Shown here piece after piece: positions 1 through 5,514 of a stretch of DNA of 16,588 bases. How positions within the stretch are numbered: the first letter of the stretch is position 1; each line of letters opens with the position of its first letter. Location of the stretch: assembly GCA_900547855.1 (NCBI GenBank), contig URIK01000023.1, positions 1 to 16,588 of the forward strand. The letters run 5' to 3'. A program made the position numbers and the translations under genes. This DNA is from an uncultured Collinsella sp. Its GTDB lineage: Bacteria > Actinomycetota > Coriobacteriia > Coriobacteriales > Coriobacteriaceae. The notes under the pieces were generated by a model. That model was not told where the DNA came from. It worked only from the letters and a program-made list of their open reading frames with translations, and searched no databases.

Positions 1-39
1 TGAGCGTCTCGTGGGCTCGGAGATGTGTATAAGAGACAG
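1..39. other. Nextera sequencing adapter (artefact) at left end
   Basis: Bases 6-39 match the Nextera read-2 transposase adapter, from GTCTCGTGGGCTCGG through the 19-bp mosaic end that finishes AGAGACAG at base 39. Bases 1-5 would be index remnant. This is library construct, not genome. Any reading frame starting in it, including one open from base 25 into the relaxase, has a false N-terminus. Genomic sequence starts at about base 40. Confidence 0.97.
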
Positions 40-41
40 GC

Positions 42-248
42 ACCAACACGCCCACAAGGGAGCACTTCGACCTCGGGACCCCCGAGCACGAGGCGGAGAA
101 CCGTCGCGCCTACCAGCGCCGCCTCGACGAGTCAGCTGCTGGGAAGATGCGCGAGGAGGCCTCGACCTGGTGCCCAAAGTGGCCCGAGCCGGAGAAGAAG
201 AACGGGAGCAAGCCGGGCGGCAAATTCAGCGGGCTCTCGCTCGACTAG
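42..248 (+). CDS. C-terminal end of an unrecognised protein, cut by the contig end
   Basis: An open frame runs from the adapter junction to a TAG at 246-248, giving 68 residues that begin TNTPTREHFDLG and end KFSGLSLD. Codon third positions are almost all G or C, as in the relaxase that follows; the two other frames over the same bases give Arg/Pro/Ser-rich shadow proteins. The product is hydrophilic, charged and rich in Glu, Arg and Lys, with no motif I can name. It stops 10 bp before the relaxase ATG, and the relaxase ribosome binding site overlaps its stop, so the two are probably co-transcribed. A relaxosome accessory protein is possible from position alone. The start lies outside the contig. 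Confidence 0.6.
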   Translation, partial: TNTPTREHFDLGTPEHEAENRRAYQRRLDESAAGKMREEASTWCPKWPEPEKKNGSKPGGKFSGLSLD

Positions 249-258
249 GGAGGCGACC

Positions 259-1197
259 ATGACGGCGATAAAGCAGACGAGCGTCTGCAGCGAGAGGCAC
301 CTCGCGAGACTCAGGGATTACCTCTCCTGGGACCGCGACAAGGCGCTCGCCCACGGCACGCAGAACATCATCGACGATGACCGCTGGTTTCAGGAGATGG
401 CGGACACGAGGGCGGCCATGGGTCACGACAGGCCCGGCAAGGCCGGTGCCAAGTGTACCTACATGCAGCACCAGATACTCGGGTTCCTCCCAGACGAGTG
501 CGACCTCAACGGCGGGAAGATGACGCCGGACCTGTGCATGCGCTATGCGAGGGAGTACGTGGCCGAGCGCTACCCCAACCAGGAGGTCGTGATGGTGCTG
601 CACCGCGAGCGCTGCCGCGCGGACGCCACTGACCGCTACGCCGTGCACCTCGGCATCAACCGCAGTGATCTGGAAACCGGCCGAAGGCTCGACGAGGGCC
701 CCGCCCGAAAGGCGGCGGCATCACGCGTGAAGACCGTCCGTACCCTGGACGAGAGGTATGGACTCAGGCAGCTTGAGCGCGGCAAGGCCAACTCGCGCGT
801 CCACGCGAGGCAACCCGGCACGGAAGAGCGCGACATGGCCCGAAAGGGGCAGGCCGAGCGCTCGGAGAACGCCCGCATCCGCGTCGCGGTCGCCCGCCGG
901 ATCGAGGAGGTCGGGCGCATGCGCGACTGCCCCGACCGGATGGGCGAGCTTGAGCGGCGGCTCAGGCGGGACGGCATCGAGCTCGCCAGGTCGAAGGGCG
1001 GGAGCCTCCAGTACCGATTCTTCTCGAAGGCCCTCGGGGCTGTGCGGAAGGTCAACGGCGGCAGGCTCGGCTTCGCGGTCGACCACTCGACCGGCCTCGT
1101 CGTCCGCTTCACGCTGCGCGGGATAGCGACGGCGATGAGGGCGTTCTGGGAGCTTGAGCGCAAGGTGCTGGAGAATCAGAACGGGCGCGACGACTGA
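259..1197 (+). CDS. Relaxase / mobilization nuclease (MobP-like fold)
   Basis: Predicted relaxase that nicks a transfer origin and pilots single-stranded DNA during conjugative mobilization. The start at ATG 259 is preceded by AGGGAGG at 247-253 with 5-nt spacing; upstream codons in this frame lead into adapter. The 312-residue product shows the family layout: an early Tyr (Y21, in LRDYLSWD) as candidate nucleophile, HQILGF at about 71-76, then the metal-binding stretch with H115 (VLHRERC) and YAVHLGIN (H130, N134). The first His of the usual HxH is replaced by Ala (A128), so the metal site is atypical or its ligands differ. The C-terminal half is basic (RKGQAERSENARIR, RRLRRDG), suiting DNA contact. 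At 312 residues it is short and lacks any helicase or primase domain. No coupling protein or type IV secretion gene is visible, so the element would be mobilizable rather than self-transmissible, as far as this fragment shows. Confidence 0.82.
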   Translation: MTAIKQTSVCSERHLARLRDYLSWDRDKALAHGTQNIIDDDRWFQEMADTRAAMGHDRPGKAGAKCTYMQHQILGFLPDECDLNGGKMTPDLCMRYAREYVAERYPNQEVVMVLHRERCRADATDRYAVHLGINRSDLETGRRLDEGPARKAAASRVKTVRTLDERYGLRQLERGKANSRVHARQPGTEERDMARKGQAERSENARIRVAVARRIEEVGRMRDCPDRMGELERRLRRDGIELARSKGGSLQYRFFSKALGAVRKVNGGRLGFAVDHSTGLVVRFTLRGIATAMRAFWELERKVLENQNGRDD

Positions 1198-1203
1198 GCT
1201 CTT

Positions 1204-1241
1204 GGGGCCGGGACGCAACAAGCGCCACGGCCCTTTCTTTT
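1204..1241 (+). terminator. Probable intrinsic terminator after the relaxase
   Basis: GGGCCG (1205-1210) pairs with CGGCCC (1228-1233), followed at once by TTTCTTTT (1234-1241). It lies 7 bp past the relaxase stop. The loop is 17 nt and partly complementary, and the stem is short, so strength is uncertain. Confidence 0.5.
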
Positions 1242-1292
1242 AGCCCTTCGGCGAGAGCGACCTCGGAGCGGCTCGCCGCCCCGCCGCAGGCG

Positions 1293-1330
1293 GGCAAGAT
1301 GATTCCGTGCAACGGAATCCATATCTTGCC
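1293..1330. repeat. Perfect 16-bp hairpin with one 3-nt bulge
   Basis: GGCAAGAT-GATTCCGT (1293-1308), loop GCA, then ACGGAATC (1312-1319), bulge CAT, and ATCTTGCC (1323-1330). Every arm base pairs with Watson-Crick geometry. There is no following T-run, so it is not a classical terminator. It is a candidate nick-site-proximal inverted repeat for the neighbouring relaxase; the idea rests on proximity only. Confidence 0.6.
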
Positions 1331-1614
1331 TGCACGGAGCGAACCGGTTGCCGAGGCAACGCGAGCCCGGGCAGGTGAGCGACGGTTGAGCCGACGCCGA
1401 GGAGACGCGACCCATGGGGAGCGTCGCACGACGGCGCTCGGCGACCCGGCGCGAGAGGCCCCGCCCGGCGACCACGGCGGAGCGATGGCGACTTCTGGAA
1501 GCCATCGAGCGCAGCCGTTCGCCGGGTAGGGCCGGTGTGAGCGGAGGCGGACGAAACGCGACCCTGGGGAGCGTTGCCAGGGAGCCGCAGCGAGAGCGAC
1601 GCCGCGCGTCGCGG

Positions 1615-1656
1615 GGGTCCCGCCCATAAGCGGGACCCATCGGCCTCAAGGCCGAT
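1615..1656. repeat. Two back-to-back perfect hairpins
   Basis: GGGTCCCGC (1615-1623) pairs with GCGGGACCC (1630-1638) around loop CCATAA. Directly adjoining it, ATCGGCC (1639-1645) pairs with GGCCGAT (1650-1656) around loop TCAA. No T-run follows on the plus strand. They form the right edge of the hairpin-rich region, after which base composition shifts toward A/T. Confidence 0.6.
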
Positions 1657-1699
1657 CGCTACGCGACAACCTCGAATCGCTACCGTTCGATAATTCCGA

Positions 1700-1728
1700 T
1701 TGGAAGTAGTTTTCCTTTGCTCTATAGC
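1700..1728 (+). promoter_or_regulatory. Candidate promoter of the restriction-modification operon
   Basis: TTGGAA (1700-1705) and TATAGC (1723-1728) are separated by 17 bp and lie about 70 bp before the start of the methyltransferase-nuclease gene. The match to sigma-70-type consensus is moderate, and this is the only well-spaced pair I see in the interval. Confidence 0.35.
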
Positions 1729-1797
1729 CGGAGGTTAAACTGTTGGATATCTTTGTCGCGATTCAATTCGCACCAGCTCGTTATCAAAGGATTTCAT

Positions 1798-3723
1798 ATG
1801 GCCAGGAAAGAAGCCGCACTCGACCTTTGGGTTGCCGATAGGCTCACCGAATGTGATATTGAGTTCACATCACAGGGGAGCAACATCAAAGAAATCGACA
1901 ACGCCCTCAAGGACGCATCCAAGCGCGGAACGGGAAACGCTGGCTATCCTGAATACGTTTCGAAAATTGGCCGCTTTGTTCTTGTCATCGAAGATAAGGC
2001 GAGCCAGAGCCGACATGAAAAGCTAACAGATTCTGACATCCTCGACATGAGCACCGAGGCCGTTACCGATTATGCCGTCAACGGTGCCTATCACTACGCC
2101 TCGCACATCGCAAAGAAGAGCCCTTTCACTGAGGTCTTCGCCGTTGGGGTTTCAGGGGACCCTAAGCATCACACCATATCTCCCGTGTTCGTGAATGACC
2201 GAGAAGGCTACAAGAGGCTCCCAGACCTCGAATCGTTCACTTGGCTCTCACCGAGCAACATCGTTGAATACTACACACGGTATGTTCTTGACGAACCAAC
2301 CGACGTCGAGAAGACCACCGAACAAATTCTCAAAGATGCGGCAGAGCTTCACGAATATCTCCGCACCTACGGCTCCATCAAGGACCAAGACAAGGCTCTT
2401 GTGGTAGCGGGGATTCTTCTAGCTTTGGATGAAATCGAATACGGCGGATTCTCAATCGATTCCCTTACCGGGGACCAGACCGAGGGCATGCGCGACGGCG
2501 ATAAGCTGATGAACGCCATTCGTGGAAGACTCACGCGCTCCAACGTCGGGCCAGATGTGAAGAAAAACAAGCTTCTTGCTGAGTTCGGCATTGTTCAAAC
2601 AAGCTTTCGCTTAAACGAGGTCAATGACACCCTAGGGATGACCCCGTTGCACTACTACACGAACTTCCTTAACGAACACGTTTTCAAAAGCATCAAGTAC
2701 CAGCAGACTTCTGAAGACTTCATAGGTCGCTTTTACGGCGAGTTTATGAGCTATTCCGGCGGGGACGGCCAAACGCTCGGCATCGTACTCACACCAAAGC
2801 ACATCTGCGACCTTATGTGTGAGCTCGTAGATGTTAAGCCTACAGATACGGTGCTTGACCCAACATGCGGAACGGCGGGATTTCTCATCGCCGCCATGCA
2901 TCGCATGCTTTCTTCTGCAACCAGCGAGCAGCAACGCAAAGACATTAAGAAAAAGCGCCTTCACGGCATCGAGCTCCAAAGCAACATGTTTGCAGTCGCG
3001 GCTGCAAACATGATTCTTAGGCGAGACGGAAACAGTAACCTCGAATGCTGCGATTTCCTCAAGCAAAACCCGGCCCAGATACAGCTCAAAGGGGCAACGG
3101 TCGGGCTGATGAATCCTCCATACAGCCAAGGAACCAAAGCGGATCCAAGCCAATACGAGCTATCTTTTGTGGAACGTCTTCTCGACTCTCTCACAATAGG
3201 TGCGAGAGCGGCGGTCATCGTTCCGCAATCATCCATGACCGGAAAAAGCAAAGCCGAGAAGGAGTTCAAGGTCTCCATCCTCAAGCATCACACCCTCGAA
3301 GGCGTTATTACGTGCAACACCGATACATTCTATGGGGTCGGAACGAATCCCGTCATAGCCGTGTTCACCGCCGGCGAACCACATGACCCTGAAAAGGAAT
3401 GCCGTTTCATCGACTTTAGGGATGATGGCTATGAGGTAAGGGCGCACGTCGGCCTGGTCGAAGGCGACTCTGCAAAGGACAGAAAGCAGCATCTTCTTGA
3501 CGTTTGGAACGGCCGCGAAGACGCCCCATCGAAATTCTGCGTCAGCTCGACCGTCAAGCCAGATGACGAGTGGCTGCACAGCTTCTATTACTTCAACGAC
3601 GAGATACCTACCGAAGAGGATTTCGAGAAGGCAATAGCCGATTATCTAACATTCCAGCTAGACATGGTTTCTCATGGTCGTAGCTATCTCTTCGAGGAGG
3701 GCCCCGATGCTCGATTTGAATAA
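1798..3723 (+). CDS. BcgI-like fused restriction nuclease / N6-adenine DNA methyltransferase
   Basis: One polypeptide that should both cut unmodified DNA and methylate adenine, using a separate specificity subunit. I start at ATG 1798, after AAAGGA (1786-1791) at 6-nt spacing; an upstream in-frame ATG at 1717 has no better site. The product is 641 residues. The N-terminus carries a PD-(D/E)XK nuclease signature, G49-Y-P51-E52 ... I-E65-D-K67. The methyltransferase domain has motif I as D354PTCGTAGF (S-adenosylmethionine binding) and motif IV as N439PPY (catalytic). Nuclease fused ahead of an HsdM-like domain, length near 640 and a downstream S gene match BcgI A, a type IIB enzyme that cuts on both sides of its site. 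The sequence is more A/T-rich than the relaxase or PTS genes, with mixed codon use, suggesting acquisition. Its end overlaps the specificity gene by 17 bp. No separate HsdR gene is present. Confidence 0.88.
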   Translation: MARKEAALDLWVADRLTECDIEFTSQGSNIKEIDNALKDASKRGTGNAGYPEYVSKIGRFVLVIEDKASQSRHEKLTDSDILDMSTEAVTDYAVNGAYHYASHIAKKSPFTEVFAVGVSGDPKHHTISPVFVNDREGYKRLPDLESFTWLSPSNIVEYYTRYVLDEPTDVEKTTEQILKDAAELHEYLRTYGSIKDQDKALVVAGILLALDEIEYGGFSIDSLTGDQTEGMRDGDKLMNAIRGRLTRSNVGPDVKKNKLLAEFGIVQTSFRLNEVNDTLGMTPLHYYTNFLNEHVFKSIKYQQTSEDFIGRFYGEFMSYSGGDGQTLGIVLTPKHICDLMCELVDVKPTDTVLDPTCGTAGFLIAAMHRMLSSATSEQQRKDIKKKRLHGIELQSNMFAVAAANMILRRDGNSNLECCDFLKQNPAQIQLKGATVGLMNPPYSQGTKADPSQYELSFVERLLDSLTIGARAAVIVPQSSMTGKSKAEKEFKVSILKHHTLEGVITCNTDTFYGVGTNPVIAVFTAGEPHDPEKECRFIDFRDDGYEVRAHVGLVEGDSAKDRKQHLLDVWNGREDAPSKFCVSSTVKPDDEWLHSFYYFNDEIPTEEDFEKAIADYLTFQLDMVSHGRSYLFEEGPDARFE

Positions 3724-4804
3724 CAGGGATTGGTCACCCTTTAAAATCTCGGATTTATTTCAACCGGCTCGCGGCACCGAAAAAAACATGACCTCTCTTC
3801 AGGTCGGAGACGTTCCACTTATTTCCGCTCGCAACTGCGACAATGGCGTAAAGGCTTTTGTCTCTATCCCAAACGAAAGACTTCATCGTGGCCACGCCAT
3901 CACTCTAAACAACGACGGCGATGGCGGAGCGGGTCTCGCATACTACCAACCAATGGAGTTCGCTCTCGACACCCACGTAACGGACTTAAGGCCAAGAGAC
4001 TCAATCGGAAACCTCTCAAGATATGCCATGCAATTCGTGGCCGCATCTATTTCTAAACAGCGAACGCTATTCGGCCACGGAAGGTCGATCAGCCTAAAAC
4101 GGCTCAATTTGCTACGAGTAATGCTTCCCATCGATGAGTCCAGCAATCCCGATTGGCAGTTCATGGAGGATTACATCCGCGAGCGAGAAGCCATTCAAGT
4201 CCAGCGCTGCCGCGAATTCCTGATGAAGCGCATCGCCTCCATCGAGAGAGAGAGAGAGAGAGTAAATAACCCCGAGTTCGACCACTCCTCACTGCACGAA
4301 AGAGATTGGAAATCGTACTCAATCAGCCAAATATTCGACATTCGTTCCGGGAGGCGCTTGGAATCTCGTAACCGAAAGTATGGAAGACGACCGTTTATTG
4401 GGGCGCTCGACAATAGCAACGGGATTGCCGGTTTTACGGCTGATAAGAATTCGTCGCTCGACAACAATGTCCTTGGCGTGAACTATAACGGTAATGGAGT
4501 CTGCCTTGGGTTCTACCACCCCTATGAGTGCATTTTCTCCGATGACGTTAAACGCTTTCACGTCAAAAACAACAAGGGCAACGAGTTTATCTACCTCTTC
4601 CTAAAAGTCGCCATCCAGCAGCAAAAGAGCAAGTTTGGCTATCTGTACAAGTTCAATGCTACAAGGATGGCACGCCAGACAATTATGCTTCCCTCTGTAA
4701 ACGGTGGCGAGCCAGACTTCACTTTCATGGAATTATTTGGAATGTCAATTACTCTCCAGCTGCTTCTAAAGCAACTGGCCTACTTAGAAAAAATGCCTGC
4801 CTAG
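3707..4804 (+). CDS. Two-domain specificity subunit (HsdS/BcgI-B-like) with a GA repeat tract
   Basis: Supplies DNA target recognition to the fused nuclease-methyltransferase. The start at ATG 3707 has GAGGAGG (3694-3700) at 6-nt spacing and overlaps the upstream gene by 17 bp, implying translational coupling. The 365-residue product is an internal duplication: RDWSPFKISDLF (from residue 7) recurs as RDWKSYSISQIF (from 199); LNNDGDGGAGLAYY recurs as VNYNGNGVCLGFY; and VMLPIDESSNPDWQFME recurs as IMLPSVNGGEPDFTFME. These are two target-recognition domains of the Methylase_S kind, each followed by helical spacer. The size fits BcgI B (about 340). Between them IEREREREV-like coding (residues 179-186, IERERERV) comes from a GA dinucleotide tract at 4244-4262. 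Both frameshifted states stop within a few bases of the tract, leaving a half-subunit with one recognition domain. Confidence 0.87.
   Translation: MLDLNNRDWSPFKISDLFQPARGTEKNMTSLQVGDVPLISARNCDNGVKAFVSIPNERLHRGHAITLNNDGDGGAGLAYYQPMEFALDTHVTDLRPRDSIGNLSRYAMQFVAASISKQRTLFGHGRSISLKRLNLLRVMLPIDESSNPDWQFMEDYIREREAIQVQRCREFLMKRIASIERERERVNNPEFDHSSLHERDWKSYSISQIFDIRSGRRLESRNRKYGRRPFIGALDNSNGIAGFTADKNSSLDNNVLGVNYNGNGVCLGFYHPYECIFSDDVKRFHVKNNKGNEFIYLFLKVAIQQQKSKFGYLYKFNATRMARQTIMLPSVNGGEPDFTFMELFGMSITLQLLLKQLAYLEKMPA
4244..4262 (+). repeat. GA dinucleotide tract, candidate phase-variation switch
   Basis: Nine GA units plus one G lie inside the specificity gene, encoding alternating Glu-Arg. Loss of one unit puts TAA at 4267-4269 in frame; gain of one unit puts TAA at 4263-4265 in frame. 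Both out-of-frame products therefore end directly after the first recognition domain and spacer helix. Slippage at such dinucleotide tracts is a known mode of phase variation in other bacterial R-M genes. Confidence 0.7.
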
Positions 4805-4805
4805 C

Positions 4806-4893
4806 AGAAGGGCGAGTTTTCAACGGTCCTCGGTGTCGGAGGGTCCCAAGCGTAACCCGGAGACACCGGGGGCTGTTGGAAACTCGCCCTTCT
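4806..4893. repeat. Long hairpin, 32-bp stem
   Basis: Arm 4806-4837 pairs with arm 4862-4893 over all 32 positions when G-U pairs are allowed; the departures from perfect symmetry are all wobble-compatible. It begins 1 bp after the stop of the specificity gene. A short GGGT/ACCC stem may form in the 24-nt loop. No T-run follows on the plus strand. It could end the operon transcript, protect its 3' end, or be a small palindromic mobile repeat. Confidence 0.65.
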
Positions 4894-4911
4894 CACAGCA
4901 ACGTCACCCTA

Positions 4912-4980
4912 GGTTTTCAACGCTTTCCATAGGCGGAGGGCTTCTTATAAGCCCGCAGACTGTGGAAAGAGTTGAAAACC
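4912..4980. repeat. Second long hairpin, 21-bp stem with nested hairpin
   Basis: Arm 4912-4932 pairs with 4960-4980, with one G-A mismatch and one wobble pair. Inside, GGGCTT (4938-4943) pairs with AAGCCC (4949-4954). It shares GTTTTCAACG with the left arm of the hairpin just before it (4816-4825 and 4913-4922), so the two may be diverged copies of one element. Confidence 0.6.
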
Positions 4981-4981
4981 G

Positions 4982-5012
4982 GATATTTGGGTGAAATATC
5001 GGAGTGAAATAT
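4982..5012. repeat. Short hairpin and repeated GTGAAATAT
   Basis: GATATTT (4982-4988) pairs with AAATATC (4994-5000). GTGAAATAT occurs at 4991-4999 and again at 5004-5012. On the other strand GGGGTGAAA occurs twice within about 5044-5064. Short directly and inversely repeated sites beside a tRNA 3' end are reminiscent of integrase arm-type sites, but no integrase gene is in the window. Confidence 0.35.
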
Positions 5013-5095
5013 GTAGGCGAGCTGTTTTCATCATAGAACTTTCTTTCACCCCTTTTTCACCCCTCTATCGTCTATTTAGCCCTATCTATACAGAA

Positions 5096-5127
5096 GCAGG
5101 TCAGACGATTTATACCGTCTGACCTGC
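5096..5127. terminator. Bidirectional intrinsic terminator between R-M operon and tRNA-Arg
   Basis: GCAGGTCAGACG (5096-5107) pairs perfectly with CGTCTGACCTGC (5116-5127), a 12-bp stem with an 8-nt loop. On the plus strand it is followed by AATTTCTTCT, on the minus strand by TTCTGTAT. It sits 9 bp beyond the encoded CCA of the tRNA, so its main job is probably to end the tRNA transcript. Confidence 0.65.
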
Positions 5128-5136
5128 AATTTCTTC

Positions 5137-5212
5137 TGGTGCCCCCGGTGCGATTCGAACGCACGACACCCGCTTTAGGAGAGCGGTGCTCTATCCCCTG
5201 AGCTACGGAGGC
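5137..5212 (-). tRNA. tRNA-Arg, anticodon CCU
   Basis: On the minus strand a complete cloverleaf can be drawn. Acceptor GCCTCCG pairs with CGGGGGC (one G-T pair), the D-arm contains AGCTCAGGGGATAGAGC, the anticodon stem CCGCT/AGCGG encloses CTCCTAA with anticodon CCT, and the T-arm holds GTTCGAATC. Discriminator A and an encoded CCA close the 76-nt gene. A possible -10 box TACACT lies 11 bp upstream (5223-5228), with no clear -35. The 3' end of the gene faces the mobile-looking left part of the window. Confidence 0.96.
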
Positions 5213-5293
5213 ATGTTGTACTAGTGTAGCAGATTTACGCCGTTGTAATACAGCGTATAGCCACTCTTCGAAGTTGCGGTGGAACAGCCCTCC

Positions 5294-5491
5294 GGAAAGT
5301 GTGTCCCACTATCCAGGCAAATTCTGGGTCAAACTTTCCCAATGGAACCTCGCTGGAAACTGTGTCCCAGAATTTCGGCTCGAAACGGGACACGGTTTCC
5401 CAAACGACCCCGTTCCGGAAACTACATCCCGGAATCGGCGCTCGAACTGGGATGCACTTTCCCAATCGAGCCCCATGGGAAACTGCGTCCC
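5294..5491. repeat. Seven alternating copies of a 14-mer at ~31-bp spacing
   Basis: Consensus GGAAASTGYGTCCC. Forward copies start at 5294, 5355, 5417 and 5478; reverse-complement copies start at 5326, 5387 and 5449. Start-to-start spacings are 32, 29, 32, 30, 32 and 29 bp. Each forward/reverse pair folds as a hairpin of about 46 nt with an 18-nt loop, giving a ~61-bp unit repeated three times plus a half unit. Paired changes are visible: TGTCCC/GGGACA in the second unit becomes CATCCC/GGGATG in the third. The array lies between tRNA-Arg and the 3' end of manO. I do not know its function. Confidence 0.7.
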
Positions 5492-5514
5492 ACTTTGGGG
5501 GCGCTCTTTAATGA

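Larger units (their letters stand above)
1249..1656. repeat. GC-rich non-coding region with a dense series of hairpins
   Basis: No convincing gene is seen between the relaxase and the restriction-modification operon. The stretch holds these inverted repeats: 1249-1255 with 1272-1278 (7 bp); 1293-1308 with 1312-1330 (two 8-bp stems, 3-nt loop, 3-nt bulge); 1347-1352 with 1355-1360; 1404-1425; 1555-1575; 1596-1602 with 1606-1612 (7 bp, 3-nt loop); 1615-1623 with 1630-1638 (9 bp); and 1639-1645 with 1650-1656 (7 bp, TCAA loop). The units at 1404-1425 and 1555-1575 are related and keep their pairing. Being next to a relaxase, it may contain the transfer origin or a structured RNA; neither is proven. 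Confidence 0.6.

Noticed and set aside
25..258. Long N-terminal extension of the relaxase frame
   Set aside because: It begins inside the adapter and is Ser/Arg/Thr-rich shadow sequence; a good ribosome site sits right before ATG 259, and another frame there codes better.
1109..1649. Open frames on both strands through the hairpin-rich region
   Set aside because: Arg/Ala/Ser/Pro-rich products in several frames at once reflect lack of stops in GC-rich DNA; inverted repeats explain the sequence better.
4806..4893. Insertion sequence end or IS remnant
   Set aside because: The arms are close together with no transposase remnant and no target duplication that I can see; described as a hairpin only.
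5294..5491. CRISPR array
   Set aside because: The 14-mers are too short, alternate in orientation, and the intervening segments are partly conserved; no cas gene is nearby.
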